Positions 43,199-52,084 of a DNA stretch of 56,048 nt are shown piece by piece. Position numbers and translations under genes: made by a program. This DNA is from Nitrospirae bacterium MYbin6 (GTDB taxonomy: Bacteria > Nitrospirota > Thermodesulfovibrionia > Thermodesulfovibrionales > Magnetobacteriaceae): NCBI GenBank assembly GCA_002753305.1, contig PEAC01000010.1:1-56048 (forward strand). The letters run 5' to 3'. The notes under the pieces are model-generated. The model did no database searches and was not told where the DNA came from. It saw nothing but the letters and a program-made list of their open reading frames with translations. The stretch's first letter is position 1. Every line of letters starts with the position of its first letter.

Positions 43199-43606
43199 AT
43201 GTCACTGATAACATGGAATGCCGGCCTGAGTGTAAATATCGGGGAATTCGATATGCACCACAAGAAAATCGTAGGCCTGCTCAACGGACTTTTTGAGTCT
43301 CTATCGACAAAAAAGGGCAGCAGCTCCATTGGCCCGATTCTTGATGAGTTGATAGATTATACGAAATACCATTTTGCCGCCGAAGAGAAACTGCTTAAGA
43401 GGTATTCGTTTCCCTGGGCCTTGGGACATAAACAGGAACATGACGAACTTACAAAAAAAGTCATCGATTTCCAGAGGCAATTTAAAGACGGAAAGGCAAT
43501 GGTCGACTTAGCGCTGCTGAATTTCCTGAAGGAATGGCTGACCAAACATATTATGGGAACAGACAAGAAGTACTCGGCGTTTTTAAATGAAAAGGGAGTT
43601 ACGTAA
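43199..43606 (+). CDS. bacteriohemerythrin
   Basis: 135 residues from ATG 43199, preceded by GAGGAG; a longer frame from 43157 would overlap the HD-GYP gene. All seven diiron ligands of hemerythrin are in place: His21 (DMHHKKIV), His58 and Glu62 (YHFAAEE), His77 and His81 (LGHKQEHDEL), His117 and Asp122 (KHIMGTDKKY). It binds O2 (and possibly NO) reversibly and may store, deliver or sense oxygen for a microaerophilic or anaerobic cell. It forms a likely operon with the HD-GYP regulator. Confidence 0.95.
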   Translation: MSLITWNAGLSVNIGEFDMHHKKIVGLLNGLFESLSTKKGSSSIGPILDELIDYTKYHFAAEEKLLKRYSFPWALGHKQEHDELTKKVIDFQRQFKDGKAMVDLALLNFLKEWLTKHIMGTDKKYSAFLNEKGVT

Positions 43607-43630
43607 AACGGACAAACAACTTAAGACATT

Positions 43631-43681
43631 GAGGGCGCTGCCCTCAAACTCCCGCAAGGGAGCGCGCCCCCTTGACCTCAC
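43631..43681. repeat. 51-bp dispersed repeat, copy B
   Basis: Begins GAGGGCGCTGCCCTC, a six-bp stem with three-base loop, and continues CTCCCGCAAGGG and GCGCGCCCCCTTGACC. Same unit as copy A at 30836-30886. This copy sits between convergent genes, so the element is not tied to one kind of gene junction. Confidence 0.75.
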
Positions 43682-43713
43682 TATAAAAACAATTTTAAAG
43701 CATTAAACATAAA

Positions 43714-43753
43714 ATAGCGCGTGATTTCCGCGAAAGCGGAAGTCACGCGTTAT
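43714..43753 (-). terminator. hairpin terminator of the SQR-DUF1641 operon
   Basis: CGCGTGATTTCCGC (43718-43731) pairs with 43736-43749 over 14 bp with one G-U, closed by a four-base loop, and can extend four pairs outward. On the minus strand it begins three bases after the DUF1641 stop and is followed by a T-rich stretch (TTTATGTTT), as expected for intrinsic termination. It could also stop leftover plus-strand transcription from the hemerythrin gene. Confidence 0.6.
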
Positions 43754-43755
43754 GT

Positions 43756-44475
43756 CTATTGATTTACCTTGCCACCACTTTCTTCTATGGTCTCTATCAT
43801 ACACTGGGGCATATTTCTGGCGAATGTGGTCATTAAGACAAACCCTTTCTGAACTTCCGGGTCTTTTAAGGCCGAGAATATGTTCTTTAAACCCGGCTTA
43901 AGGGGTTTTTCCATAAGCTGCTGCATCGTACGGACGGCACACTTTTCCATACCCCTGATCATGTATTCCGTCTCTTTGGCAAACGCTGCGCTTAGTGTGA
44001 AGTCAAGGTCTCCACTCTTGTCAAATCTGGTCAGAAAGTCTATTAACTTAATGAAAGTCGGAATGCTGTCGCCGGTTTTCACTAACAACTCCAGCGTTTC
44101 GTCTTTCTCATAGGCATATCTGAGGGCATTGATAGTTGGAGTAACTTCTTTCATCACCTTGTCAGAGGTTGGGAGGACATCGTCGGCAAAACCCTTGAAG
44201 GCCTGCATGATTTTCAGCAGCTCAACAAATGTCGGGATGTTGTCGCCGATACTCTTGAGGAGCTGAAGGGTTTCGTCCCGCTCAAATCTTATTCTGAGGT
44301 CGTTTAAGGTCGAGTTTATCTCTCTCATCGCCTTTTCCATGCCCGGCATGACGTCGCCGGCGAAGTTCTCGATAATCTTAAACTTCCCGTATAGCTCATC
44401 TATCTGCGCGGCCATTTGCTCCTGTGCGGCCATTTGTTCGTTGCCATTTGTTGGTGTGACTGTTTTCTTAGGCAT
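43756..44475 (-). CDS. DUF1641 protein with an internal duplication, SQR partner
   Basis: 239 residues from ATG 44475 with GAGGAG upstream (TTG 44490 is a poorer start). It is helical throughout and soluble. Residues about 43-90 and 101-148 are clear copies of each other: RFERDETLQLLKSIGDNIPT against AYEKDETLELLVKTGDSIPT. The usual DUF1641 part (LFQK-like QLMEKPLKPGLKNIF, LKDPEVQKGF) follows. DUF1641 proteins are regularly encoded next to sulfide:quinone oxidoreductase-like flavoproteins, as here, but their function is unknown; an anchor or regulator of the flavoprotein is one idea. Confidence 0.8.
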   Translation of the reverse strand: MPKKTVTPTNGNEQMAAQEQMAAQIDELYGKFKIIENFAGDVMPGMEKAMREINSTLNDLRIRFERDETLQLLKSIGDNIPTFVELLKIMQAFKGFADDVLPTSDKVMKEVTPTINALRYAYEKDETLELLVKTGDSIPTFIKLIDFLTRFDKSGDLDFTLSAAFAKETEYMIRGMEKCAVRTMQQLMEKPLKPGLKNIFSALKDPEVQKGFVLMTTFARNMPQCMIETIEESGGKVNQ

Positions 44476-44506
44476 CTCTACACTCCTCAAAATTGTTTTT
44501 CATAGG

Positions 44507-45667
44507 TTAAACTAACGCGTTCAACATGAGATTCCAGTAAAGCGGCCTGAGCATGTGGACTTTTAGGACCCAGTTAGCATAACTTTCAATTGCGGGTGAT
44601 ATGGCCTCGTCATAATTGAAGTGTGCAAACATGACACGTTTATTTCTTGTCAGCATAGGGCAGATGATCTCACCGTCATATGCGGCCTTCGTTGGAATAC
44701 CCGTGATGTCTGCCGCCAGGCGCGCTACCAGCACCTTTGCCTGTTTCCTTATGCCTGAGGCCGTCTTTGACGTAGGGAAGTCCGTTGCGTCGCCTATGCC
44801 ATACATGTTGCTGTATTTCTTGCTCACCATCAGGTGTTTGTCGCATGTCATCCAGCCCGCGGCATCGCCCACACCCTCGGAGTTTTCTATTACCGCCTCA
44901 CCGCCATGAGGAGGGGTAATTGTCAGTGTGTCGAACTTTACTTCCTTTTTACCGAAATCCTTTAAGACGCCCTTATCGTAATCCACCTCAGATGGGTTGA
45001 AGTTTGCCACAGTCTCAATTCCACGCGACGCAAAGATTGAATTCAGTTTTGAGGCGTATGGCTCCCTGCTGAACACTGCCGGCATCGGTGTGGTAAATAT
45101 AAATTTGAACTTGTTTCTTATGCCCTTTTGCCTTGCCATATCTTCGGCCATCATGATGAACTTCATCGGAGCGGCCGGGCACTTTATGGGCATTGAGCAT
45201 ACGGAGGAGACTACCGTGCCGCCGTCGAGATTCTTCAGCGCGTCGCGAAGTTTTATCGCCCCGTCGAGTTTATAAAAGTTAAATACGTTGGAGCCTTTCT
45301 CAAGGCCCTCTTTCAGCCCCTCGGGGTCTTCGTCGTAGATTAGCTTCGCGCCGGTTGCTATGACCAGGTAATCGTATGACAAATCGCCGCTTTTGGCCGT
45401 TGTCACCTTGTTATTTGCCGCGTCGATTTTTGTGGCCTCGTCGTGGACGAGTTTGATTCCCTCGAAGAACAGATCCTTTGTCGGCCTCATCAGATTGGCA
45501 GGGTCGTCCAGGTCAAAGACTACCAGCGTGAATGCCGGTTGGTAAAAATGCTTTTCGCTTCTTTCGATTACTGTAATTTCGACTTCTTCCGGAGGGAATG
45601 CGTTCCTCATACGGTTAGAAAACATCACTCCCCCGCTTCCGCCCCCAATTACTACGATACGTTTCAT
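44507..45667 (-). CDS. sulfide:quinone oxidoreductase-like FAD flavoprotein
   Basis: 386 residues. FAD-binding loop VIGGGSGGVMFSNRM at the start, IATGAKLIYD and GIGDATDFPTSKTASGIRKQA (flavin/quinone side). Cys163 in CSMPIKCPAAP and Cys336 in GEIICPMLT fit the two redox cysteines of SQR; Cys157 may be the third. SQR oxidises sulfide and feeds electrons to the quinone pool at the membrane surface. The C-terminal amphipathic part (SYANWVLKVHMLRPLYWNLM) suits membrane docking. GAGGT precedes the ATG. NADH dehydrogenase type 2 is a relative but lacks the cysteines. DUF1641 follows 31 bases later. Confidence 0.82.
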   Translation of the reverse strand: MKRIVVIGGGSGGVMFSNRMRNAFPPEEVEITVIERSEKHFYQPAFTLVVFDLDDPANLMRPTKDLFFEGIKLVHDEATKIDAANNKVTTAKSGDLSYDYLVIATGAKLIYDEDPEGLKEGLEKGSNVFNFYKLDGAIKLRDALKNLDGGTVVSSVCSMPIKCPAAPMKFIMMAEDMARQKGIRNKFKFIFTTPMPAVFSREPYASKLNSIFASRGIETVANFNPSEVDYDKGVLKDFGKKEVKFDTLTITPPHGGEAVIENSEGVGDAAGWMTCDKHLMVSKKYSNMYGIGDATDFPTSKTASGIRKQAKVLVARLAADITGIPTKAAYDGEIICPMLTRNKRVMFAHFNYDEAISPAIESYANWVLKVHMLRPLYWNLMLNALV

Positions 45668-45967
45668 TTTCTCTACCTCGCTTTTCGTTTTTAGAGGGTT
45701 TTTATAATACCAGTTGCCTCATTCCATCAGCCGGGCTGCCGATGCGGAATGCTCACAGCTACAGCTCCACAGCCCTCGACGCCTATCTGGCCCCTCTTAT
45801 TTAAATCAAATATACGCAGAAATGTCAACTTAAAAGTAAAATTATTTTTGCTGATACCCCTACGCGCCGGAAAAATCACATGTATTAATTAATCGTAATG
45901 TATTACAATAGCTATACATGGCAGATAGCGCTGTCTGGAGTGCAAATTACGCGGCATGAGGTAACTT
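45668..45967. other. divergent intergenic region upstream of SQR and the membrane protein
   Basis: 300 bases, AT-rich towards the right, no gene. Promoters for the leftward SQR gene and the rightward membrane-protein gene must lie here; TATTAT/TATAAA-like -10 sequences can be found but no -35 partners are convincing. No repeat or RNA gene is evident. Confidence 0.5.
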
Positions 45968-46528
45968 ATGGTGAAAAGGCCCTGGAGCCTTTTGCAGTAT
46001 TTATATGAAAACAGGTTTATCCTGGCACGCGCCATTTTTTTTATATGGATCTTGCTGGCAATGTACTGGCTGTACTCTTTCAGGGGGGTCGACTGCGCCG
46101 ATATTAAATTCCTGAACTTTGCGTATAAACTCAGAGAAAGCGACGACGAAGGTCTAAGCGCTCGTTCAGCCCTGGCATTTATACTTTGGGTGGCGACGTC
46201 GGGAATCTTTGCTGCCTTTTTAGTTATTTATATTTTAAAGTTTGCCTATAACTGCATTATGGATATGATAAAGGGTGTTACGCCGAAAAAAACACATGAA
46301 TTTGTCGTCCCCATCATATTAATGGTCTTACTTTGGCCGTGTTTTGCCTACAGGATGGAGATAAAATCTGTATATCGGACGCTGTCTACACAGGCCTCGG
46401 AGATAACGGCAATGGCCCTCGGGTTTGAGGTCAAACTTAAACAGAGCGAATCACAGAATGCTAACCAGAATACTAACAGGTTAAATTCGGTATCAGACGC
46501 CGAATTTGATCCGGCAGACAGGAAATAG
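45968..46528 (+). CDS. membrane protein of unknown function
   Basis: 186 residues, not recognised. Three hydrophobic segments are visible: FILARAIFFIWILLAMYWLY, ALAFILWVATSGIFAAFLVI and FVVPIILMVLLWPCFAYR; the C-terminal 50 residues are polar and Asn/Gln-rich (ESQNANQNTNRLN), probably a soluble tail. The first 12 residues are basic and would stay in the cytoplasm. The only close neighbour in the same direction is a CheY-like response regulator 66 bases downstream, but the repeat array between them suggests separate control. It stands beside the SQR operon, transcribed divergently. Confidence 0.55.
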   Translation: MVKRPWSLLQYLYENRFILARAIFFIWILLAMYWLYSFRGVDCADIKFLNFAYKLRESDDEGLSARSALAFILWVATSGIFAAFLVIYILKFAYNCIMDMIKGVTPKKTHEFVVPIILMVLLWPCFAYRMEIKSVYRTLSTQASEITAMALGFEVKLKQSESQNANQNTNRLNSVSDAEFDPADRK

Positions 46529-46529
46529 T

Positions 46530-46574
46530 CATGTACTGATATAAATAGACATGTACTGATAACACATACTAATA
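46530..46574. repeat. direct repeat array upstream of the CheY-like gene
   Basis: CATGTACTGATA occurs at 46530-46541 and again at 46550-46561 (20-base period, two helical turns). A third, degenerate copy (ACATACTAATA) lies at 46564-46574. The array lies 21-65 bases before the response-regulator ATG and looks like an operator. Confidence 0.5.
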
Positions 46575-46594
46575 ATTTATTAAGGAGTGTAAAC

Positions 46595-47005
46595 ATGAAG
46601 GTACTAGTAGTTGAAGACGATTTTACGTCCCGCAGGCTGCTCCAAAAGCTGCTGGCGCCATATGGCGCCTGTGATGTCGCCATAAACGGCAGAGAGGCCG
46701 TGGAGGCATTTACCAGGGCGATAGAAGCTGCCGATCCTTATGACCTTGTCTGTCTGGACATCATGATGCCCGAATTAGACGGCATGGAGGCATTAAAGCT
46801 TATGAGAGACAAGGAAAAATTCGCAAAGATTAAACCCAGCAACGAGGCGAAGATAATCATGACCACTGCCCTTGACTCGCCTAAAGACATCATTGAGGCC
46901 TACTACAGCGGCGGCTGTACCGATTATCTCGTCAAACCCATAGACACGAAAAAACTACTGACATTGCTAAGGGACTATGGCCTGATTGAGGATACTACCA
47001 CATAG
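46595..47005 (+). CDS. single-domain response regulator (CheY-like)
   Basis: 136 residues with only a receiver domain: LVVEDDFTSRRLLQKLL, phosphoacceptor Asp55 in LVCLDIMMPELDG, IIMTTALDSP and YLVKPID with the conserved Lys. AAGGAG lies eight bases before the ATG. It has no DNA-binding or enzymatic output, so it acts by protein contact, e.g. on a flagellar motor, kinase or the unknown membrane protein upstream. Convergent with kdsD, ten bases apart. Which kinase phosphorylates it is unknown. Confidence 0.9.
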   Translation: MKVLVVEDDFTSRRLLQKLLAPYGACDVAINGREAVEAFTRAIEAADPYDLVCLDIMMPELDGMEALKLMRDKEKFAKIKPSNEAKIIMTTALDSPKDIIEAYYSGGCTDYLVKPIDTKKLLTLLRDYGLIEDTTT

Positions 47006-47014
47006 GGAGGGGCG

Positions 47015-48004
47015 TCACACTATCCCCTTTTTCAGGATGTCGTGGATGTGAATAATCCCTTTTACCTTTCCATCTGCCAGGCCGTCCGTATCCGGGACAA
47101 CAAGCGATGTTATCGAGTGTTTCTCCATAATTGAAAGGGCCTTAGCGGCAAGCTCATCCTCTGAGATTGTCCGGGGGTTCACCGACATTATCGAGGAAAC
47201 TTCTTTAGAGTAGAGTTCCTTTCCCCATTTCTGAAGGCCTCTTCTGAGGTCTCCGTCTGTCACTATGCCTATCATGCGTTTTTCACTGTCTACGACCAGG
47301 GCAAGTCCGAGGCGTTTTGAGGATATCTCTATTACTGCGTCCATCAGTTTTGTATCCGCCCCGACATAGGGCAGGTTGTCTTCTTTTAACATAACGTCTT
47401 GTACCTTTATAAGCAGCCGTCTGCCGAGGCTTCCATCCGGATGCAGGCACGCAAAGTCATCCTGTTTAAATCCCCGTTTCTTAAGCAGCACAACGGCCAG
47501 TGCGTCGCCCATGGCGGCTGCCGCGGTGGTTGACGACGTAGGCACGATGCCCAGTGGGCAGGCCTCTTTCTCCACAGATATGTCTATGGCAACCGTAGAG
47601 GCCCTGGCAAGTGTCGAGTTTATGTTGCCGACCAGAGATATCAGGGTTACGCCAAATCGTTTGAAAAATGGGATAAGTTGTATGATTTCGTTTGTCTCGC
47701 CGCTGTTTGATATGGTTATGATGGCGTCATCTGCGGTTATCATGCCGAGGTCTCCGTGTCCCGCCTCAGCCGGATGGACAAAGAACGCCGGCGTCCCGGT
47801 TGAGGCCAGCGTAGCGGCTATCTTCTTGCCAATCAGGCCGGACTTGCCCATGCCGATTACCACGGTTTTGCCCTTGCTTTCGTATATTATCTGTACGGCG
47901 GCCATGAATTTCCCGTCAATTCTGGATCTCAGGGCCAGAATCGAGTCGGCCTCGGTCTGCAGCACTTCGATTGCCGTGTCGATTGCCTGTGCGTCGGATA
48001 GCAT
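47015..48004 (-). CDS. kdsD: arabinose-5-phosphate isomerase
   Basis: 329 residues: SIS sugar isomerase domain (GMGKSGLIGKKIAATLASTG, HPAEAGHGDLGMI, ISNSGETNEII) plus two CBS motifs (VMLKEDNLPYVG, GIVTDGDLRRGLQKW). KdsD makes arabinose-5-phosphate from ribulose-5-phosphate, the first committed step of Kdo synthesis. The ATG follows the pyrG stop with no gap, so translation is probably coupled. In many genomes kdsA lies between pyrG and kdsD; here it does not. Confidence 0.93.
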   Translation of the reverse strand: MLSDAQAIDTAIEVLQTEADSILALRSRIDGKFMAAVQIIYESKGKTVVIGMGKSGLIGKKIAATLASTGTPAFFVHPAEAGHGDLGMITADDAIITISNSGETNEIIQLIPFFKRFGVTLISLVGNINSTLARASTVAIDISVEKEACPLGIVPTSSTTAAAAMGDALAVVLLKKRGFKQDDFACLHPDGSLGRRLLIKVQDVMLKEDNLPYVGADTKLMDAVIEISSKRLGLALVVDSEKRMIGIVTDGDLRRGLQKWGKELYSKEVSSIMSVNPRTISEDELAAKALSIMEKHSITSLVVPDTDGLADGKVKGIIHIHDILKKGIV

Positions 48005-49690
48005 CTATAGCCTGTGGCCGCCCTTAATGTAGTGCAGGGGTTTTCTCTCATACGGGAAGAGCGGCTTCTTTTCTTTTAGCGCGGCCTCAATAAATGCCCT
48101 GAAAAGGGGGTGCGGTTCTGTCGGTTTGGAGGTAAACTCGGGATGGAACTGGCAGCCAACAAACCACGGATGGCCGACAAGCTCGACGATTTCAACGAGT
48201 TCACCGTCGGGGGAGAGTCCACTTATGACAAGCCCATTTGATGTGAACAGCTCTCGGTAGTTGTTGTTAAACTCGTACCTGTGCCTGTGCCTCTCAAATA
48301 TTTCAGCGCGCCCGTATGCGCCATAAGCCTTTGTGTCTGGGGTGAGAGTACATGGATAGGCCCCAAGCCTCATCGTGCCTCCTTTGGCGCTTTCGGCAGA
48401 GCGTTTCTCGATACGGCCCTTTCTGAAGTCATACCACTGTTCCATCAGATAGATTACCGGGGCCGGGGTGCCCTCGTCAAACTCAGAGCTGTTGGCCTTG
48501 TTGAGGGAGCAGATATGCCTTGCGAATTCTATAACGGCGCACTGCATTCCCAGGCAAATCCCGAAGTAGGGGATCTTCTTTTCCCTGGCGTACCGGGCCG
48601 TCTGAATCTTTCCCTCAATACCCCTGTTGCCAAACCCCCCGGGGACTAGTATGCCGTCCACCTCTGAAAGCAGAAGATTCGGCCCGATTCGTTCTATCTC
48701 CTCGGAGTCAATCCACTGAAAGACGACCTCGGCGTCGTTTGCTATGCCTCCGTGGATGAGCGCGTCTATGAGGCTCTTATAGGCGTCCTGATAGTCTATG
48801 TATTTGCCTACCATGGCTATGGCGACCTTATGTGCCGGTTCCTTAATCCTTCGTACAACTTCTTTCCAGACCGTTAGGTCAGGGGGGGGAGTAGGCAGGT
48901 TAAATACTTTAGTAATCAGCTCATCAAGGCCCTCTTCATGCAGCACAAGGGGGACTTCGTAGATTGTTTTTACGTCAAGGGCGCTTATCACGGCCCCATA
49001 GTCAAGGTTGCAGTGGAGCGCTATTTTTCTTTTCATCTCCTCGGGCAGCGGCCTGTCGCAGCGACACAGGAGCGCGTCCGGCTGTATGCCTATGGCGCGG
49101 AGTTCCTTGACGCTGTGCTGAGTGGGTTTTGACTTTAGTTCTCTGGCGCTGTTTATGTATGGCACAAGGGTGAGGTGGATGTAGAAGACGTTTTCCTTGC
49201 CCACGTCATAGCGTATCTGTCTGATTGCCTCCAGAAACGGCAGGCTCTCTATGTCTCCGATTGTGCCGCCTATCTCCACTATAACCACATCCACGCCGGG
49301 ACTCAGGGCCTTTATCACAGATTTTATCTCGTCCGTTATGTGCGGCACTACCTGGACGGTCTCGCCGAGGTAGTCCCCCTGGCGTTCTTTTTTTATTACG
49401 TTAAAGTATATCTTTCCGGAGGTGTAGTTGCTTGCAATGTTTGTGCGGATGTGTGTGAAGCGTTCATAGTGTCCGAGGTCGAGGTCGGTCTCCGTGCCAT
49501 CTTCGGTGACAAACACCTCACCGTGCTGAAAGGGGCTCATCGTACCCGGGTCTATGTTTATATAGGGGTCAAGTTTCTGGAGGTTTACGCTAAGTCCACG
49601 GCCCTCAAGGAGCGCCCCTATTGACGAGGCGGCTATCCCCTTGCCAAGCGATGACACAACTCCACCGGTCAGGAATATGTATTTAGCCAT
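48005..49690 (-). CDS. pyrG: CTP synthase
   Basis: 561 residues, full length. The synthetase domain opens [20 protein letters not shown]; the glutaminase domain has the catalytic Cys in [11 protein letters not shown] and the His/Glu pair in [10 protein letters not shown]. It makes CTP from UTP and glutamine. Its start overlaps the 3' end of kdsB by 22 bases and it abuts kdsD, an arrangement that supplies CTP for CMP-Kdo formation while also serving nucleotide metabolism. Confidence 0.97.
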   Translation of the reverse strand: MAKYIFLTGGVVSSLGKGIAASSIGALLEGRGLSVNLQKLDPYINIDPGTMSPFQHGEVFVTEDGTETDLDLGHYERFTHIRTNIASNYTSGKIYFNVIKKERQGDYLGETVQVVPHITDEIKSVIKALSPGVDVVIVEIGGTIGDIESLPFLEAIRQIRYDVGKENVFYIHLTLVPYINSARELKSKPTQHSVKELRAIGIQPDALLCRCDRPLPEEMKRKIALHCNLDYGAVISALDVKTIYEVPLVLHEEGLDELITKVFNLPTPPPDLTVWKEVVRRIKEPAHKVAIAMVGKYIDYQDAYKSLIDALIHGGIANDAEVVFQWIDSEEIERIGPNLLLSEVDGILVPGGFGNRGIEGKIQTARYAREKKIPYFGICLGMQCAVIEFARHICSLNKANSSEFDEGTPAPVIYLMEQWYDFRKGRIEKRSAESAKGGTMRLGAYPCTLTPDTKAYGAYGRAEIFERHRHRYEFNNNYRELFTSNGLVISGLSPDGELVEIVELVGHPWFVGCQFHPEFTSKPTEPHPLFRAFIEAALKEKKPLFPYERKPLHYIKGGHRL

Positions 49691-50439
49691 TTTTCAACCT
49701 TCTCTATGTCAACCGGGCAATCCACCCCTATGGTCTCGTGGTGAGTTAAGCCGACCTTTATTTTTATCCCGTTGTCCATCGCCCTCAGTTGCTCAAGCGA
49801 CTCCGCCATCTCCAGATGGCTCTCCTTCAGTGCAGCCATGCGCATAAGAATGTCCTTGCGATAGCCGTAGATGCCTATGTGTTTATAGTAGTGCATTTGG
49901 CCTTCTTTCCATGTTTTAAATGCAAAACCGTCTTTGGTGATTATGGCCAGATCCCTGTAGTAGGGTATAGGTGCCCGCGAGAAATACATGGCAAAGCCTT
50001 CCCTATCGGCCACTACCTTTACCACGTTGGGGTCAAATGCCTCATCCGGCGTGGTTATCTGCTTTTTCAACGTCGCAACATCAGCACGGCTGTCGCCTAA
50101 CAGCTCTATCACAGTGTCTATCATCTCTGGTCTTATCAGGGGTTCGTCCCCCTGGACGTTGACAATAATATCGTAGTTCAGGGCTGCCGCTGCCTCGGAA
50201 ATCCTGTCCGTACCGCTGCGGTGCTGAGCGCCTGTCATCACTGCGTTGCCTCCAAAGCCGATAACAGCGCTATAAATCCTGTCGTCGTCGGTTGCGACAA
50301 TTACCATGTCTGCCAGCGATGCCTTTTTCGCGTTCTCATAGACATGCCTTATCATGGGGCGGCCGTTTATCGGGGCAAGCGGTTTCCCGTCAAAACGTGT
50401 CGACGCATATCTTGATGGTATAATTACGGCTGCCTTCAT
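49669..50439 (-). CDS. kdsB: CMP-Kdo synthetase
   Basis: 256 residues: [20 protein letters not shown] at the start, then [33 protein letters not shown], and YRDLAI with [12 protein letters not shown], all typical of 3-deoxy-manno-octulosonate cytidylyltransferase. It activates Kdo with CTP for WaaA. It lies 15 bases after parB on the same strand, and its end overlaps pyrG, so the envelope genes ride on a transcript that also carries chromosome-partition genes. Confidence 0.95.
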   Translation of the reverse strand: MKAAVIIPSRYASTRFDGKPLAPINGRPMIRHVYENAKKASLADMVIVATDDDRIYSAVIGFGGNAVMTGAQHRSGTDRISEAAAALNYDIIVNVQGDEPLIRPEMIDTVIELLGDSRADVATLKKQITTPDEAFDPNVVKVVADREGFAMYFSRAPIPYYRDLAIITKDGFAFKTWKEGQMHYYKHIGIYGYRKDILMRMAALKESHLEMAESLEQLRAMDNGIKIKVGLTHHETIGVDCPVDIEKVEKWLNTYS

Positions 50440-50454
50440 CTCTCAGTATATTGA

Positions 50455-51279
50455 TTATATTCTCAGTATGTCTATCAATCGGTTTAACTCATCCAGCGTA
50501 TAGTATTCGAGGACTATCCTGCCCTTGTTGCCGTTGTAGTCTATGCGCACCTTTGTACCCAGGGTCTTTATCAGTTCCTCTTCTACGGAGGCTATGTAGG
50601 GGTCTCTTTTGGGCGCTTCTTTGGGAGGTTTTTCCTCCTGGAGCCTCTTACAGTATTGCTCAGTCTCGCGGACATTCAGGGAGTTTTTTATCACATGGGC
50701 TGCCGCCTCAAGCTGGAGCGGCCGGCTGGATACAGAGAGGATTGCCCGTGCGTGCCCGGCGGTCAGTTTGCCGGAGACAAGGTAGTCTCTGATTTCACCG
50801 GGAAGATTTAACAGCCTCAGATAGTTAGCCACTGTGGCCCTGTCTTTACCGACCTTTACGGCTATGTCCTCTTGTTTAAGGCCAAACTCGTCTATCAACC
50901 TTTGAAAGGCCGCCGCGGTCTCAACCGGGTTGAGGTTTTCTCTCTGGATATTTTCTATTAGTGAAATTTCAAGCGAGTCTTCGCGGTTTTTATCTCTGAT
51001 TACGCAGGGAATCTTCTTCAGCCCGGCAAGCGTTGAGGCGCGCCATCTCCTCTCTCCGGCAATCAGCGTAAACGTGCCGTCGCCGTTTCTTGATACCAGT
51101 ACAGGCTGGATTACGCCCTGGGCGGTTATTGATGAGGCTAATTGTGCGAGTGCCGCTTCGTCGAAGTGTTTGCGCGGCTGGTTCGGGTTTGGCAATACCT
51201 TTTCGATCTCGACATTGTGTATTTCTTCGCCTTCCTGAGGGATGAGGGCGTCAAGGCCTCGGCCCAATGCCTTTTTCAT
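50455..51279 (-). CDS. parB: chromosome partitioning protein ParB
   Basis: 274 residues: the opening KKALGRGLDALIP, the CTP-binding box GERRWRASTLAGL (with NPNQPRKHFD before it), the helix-turn-helix region (LKQEDIAVKVGKDRATVANYL) and a C-terminal dimerisation part (YNGNKGRIVLEYYTLDELNR). ParB loads on parS sites and spreads as a CTP clamp. The start overlaps the end of parA by 29 bases. No parS-like palindrome (TGTTTCACGTGAAACA) is seen inside the window. Confidence 0.95.
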   Translation of the reverse strand: MKKALGRGLDALIPQEGEEIHNVEIEKVLPNPNQPRKHFDEAALAQLASSITAQGVIQPVLVSRNGDGTFTLIAGERRWRASTLAGLKKIPCVIRDKNREDSLEISLIENIQRENLNPVETAAAFQRLIDEFGLKQEDIAVKVGKDRATVANYLRLLNLPGEIRDYLVSGKLTAGHARAILSVSSRPLQLEAAAHVIKNSLNVRETEQYCKRLQEEKPPKEAPKRDPYIASVEEELIKTLGTKVRIDYNGNKGRIVLEYYTLDELNRLIDILRI

Positions 51280-52030
51280 TTAACACCTCCCGTGCCAGTG
51301 ACAGATATGTCTGAGCGCCCTTTGAGCGGACATCGTAGTAGAGGGCCGGTTTGCCATGCCCCGGAGCCTCTCCCAGCGTTACGTTTCGTGGAATTATCGT
51401 TGTATATACCCGTTTGTCAAAATAAGTCTGCACCTCGGCCGCCACCTGGGCTGAGAGCGTGTTTCTGGCGTCATACATGGTAAGCAGGATTCCCTCAATA
51501 GCCAAGGCCGGATTAAAGGACCTTTGCACAAGATTTATCGTACGTGTCAACATGCTGAGGCCCTCCAGCGCATAGTACTCGCACTGTACGGGGATTATGA
51601 CAGAATCAGAAGCTGCAAGGGCATTCAGCGTTAACAGCCCCAGTGACGGCGGACAGTCGATGAATATGTACTGATACGCCTCCCTTATTAAATTGAGTGC
51701 ATCAGACAACACCCACTCGCGCCTTTCCCTTGAGACAAGCTCTATCTCCACTGCCAGTAAATCAACGGAGGCCGGCACAATATGGAGATGCTCAAACGAC
51801 GTGCCTATTATCGTCTCCTCTATAGAATATTTTGATGTATACACGTCATAGATGCTCTTAGTGATGTGATTTCTGTTAATGCCCACACCGCTTGTCGAGT
51901 TACACTGCGGGTCGGTGTCGACAATCAGGATATTCTTCCCCGCAAGCGCAATTGATGCGGCAAGATTAATGGCCGTCGTTGTCTTGCCAACACCACCCTT
52001 TTGATTTGCTATGGAAATTATCCGCCCCAC
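51251..52030 (-). CDS. parA: chromosome partitioning ATPase ParA (Soj)
   Basis: 259 residues with the deviant Walker A NQKGGVGKTTTAIN (both Lys present), Walker A' LIVDTDPQCNSTSG, and Walker B YIFIDCPPSLG. The short N-terminus without a helix-turn-helix is chromosomal Soj type rather than plasmid ParA type Ia. It works with ParB to segregate the origin region. A histidine kinase gene ends 54 bases upstream; gidA, gidB and other usual oriC neighbours are not present. Confidence 0.95.
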   Translation of the reverse strand: MGRIISIANQKGGVGKTTTAINLAASIALAGKNILIVDTDPQCNSTSGVGINRNHITKSIYDVYTSKYSIEETIIGTSFEHLHIVPASVDLLAVEIELVSRERREWVLSDALNLIREAYQYIFIDCPPSLGLLTLNALAASDSVIIPVQCEYYALEGLSMLTRTINLVQRSFNPALAIEGILLTMYDARNTLSAQVAAEVQTYFDKRVYTTIIPRNVTLGEAPGHGKPALYYDVRSKGAQTYLSLAREVLNEKGIGPRP

Positions 52031-52084
52031 TTTAATTCTTCTTGCCGGATAACACAGAGATTAACCCCAAAACGCCAAACAATC

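Noticed and set aside
50455..52030. parS site near parAB and placement at the replication origin
   Set aside because: No TGTTTCACGTGAAACA-like palindrome and no gidA/gidB/dnaA neighbours were found.
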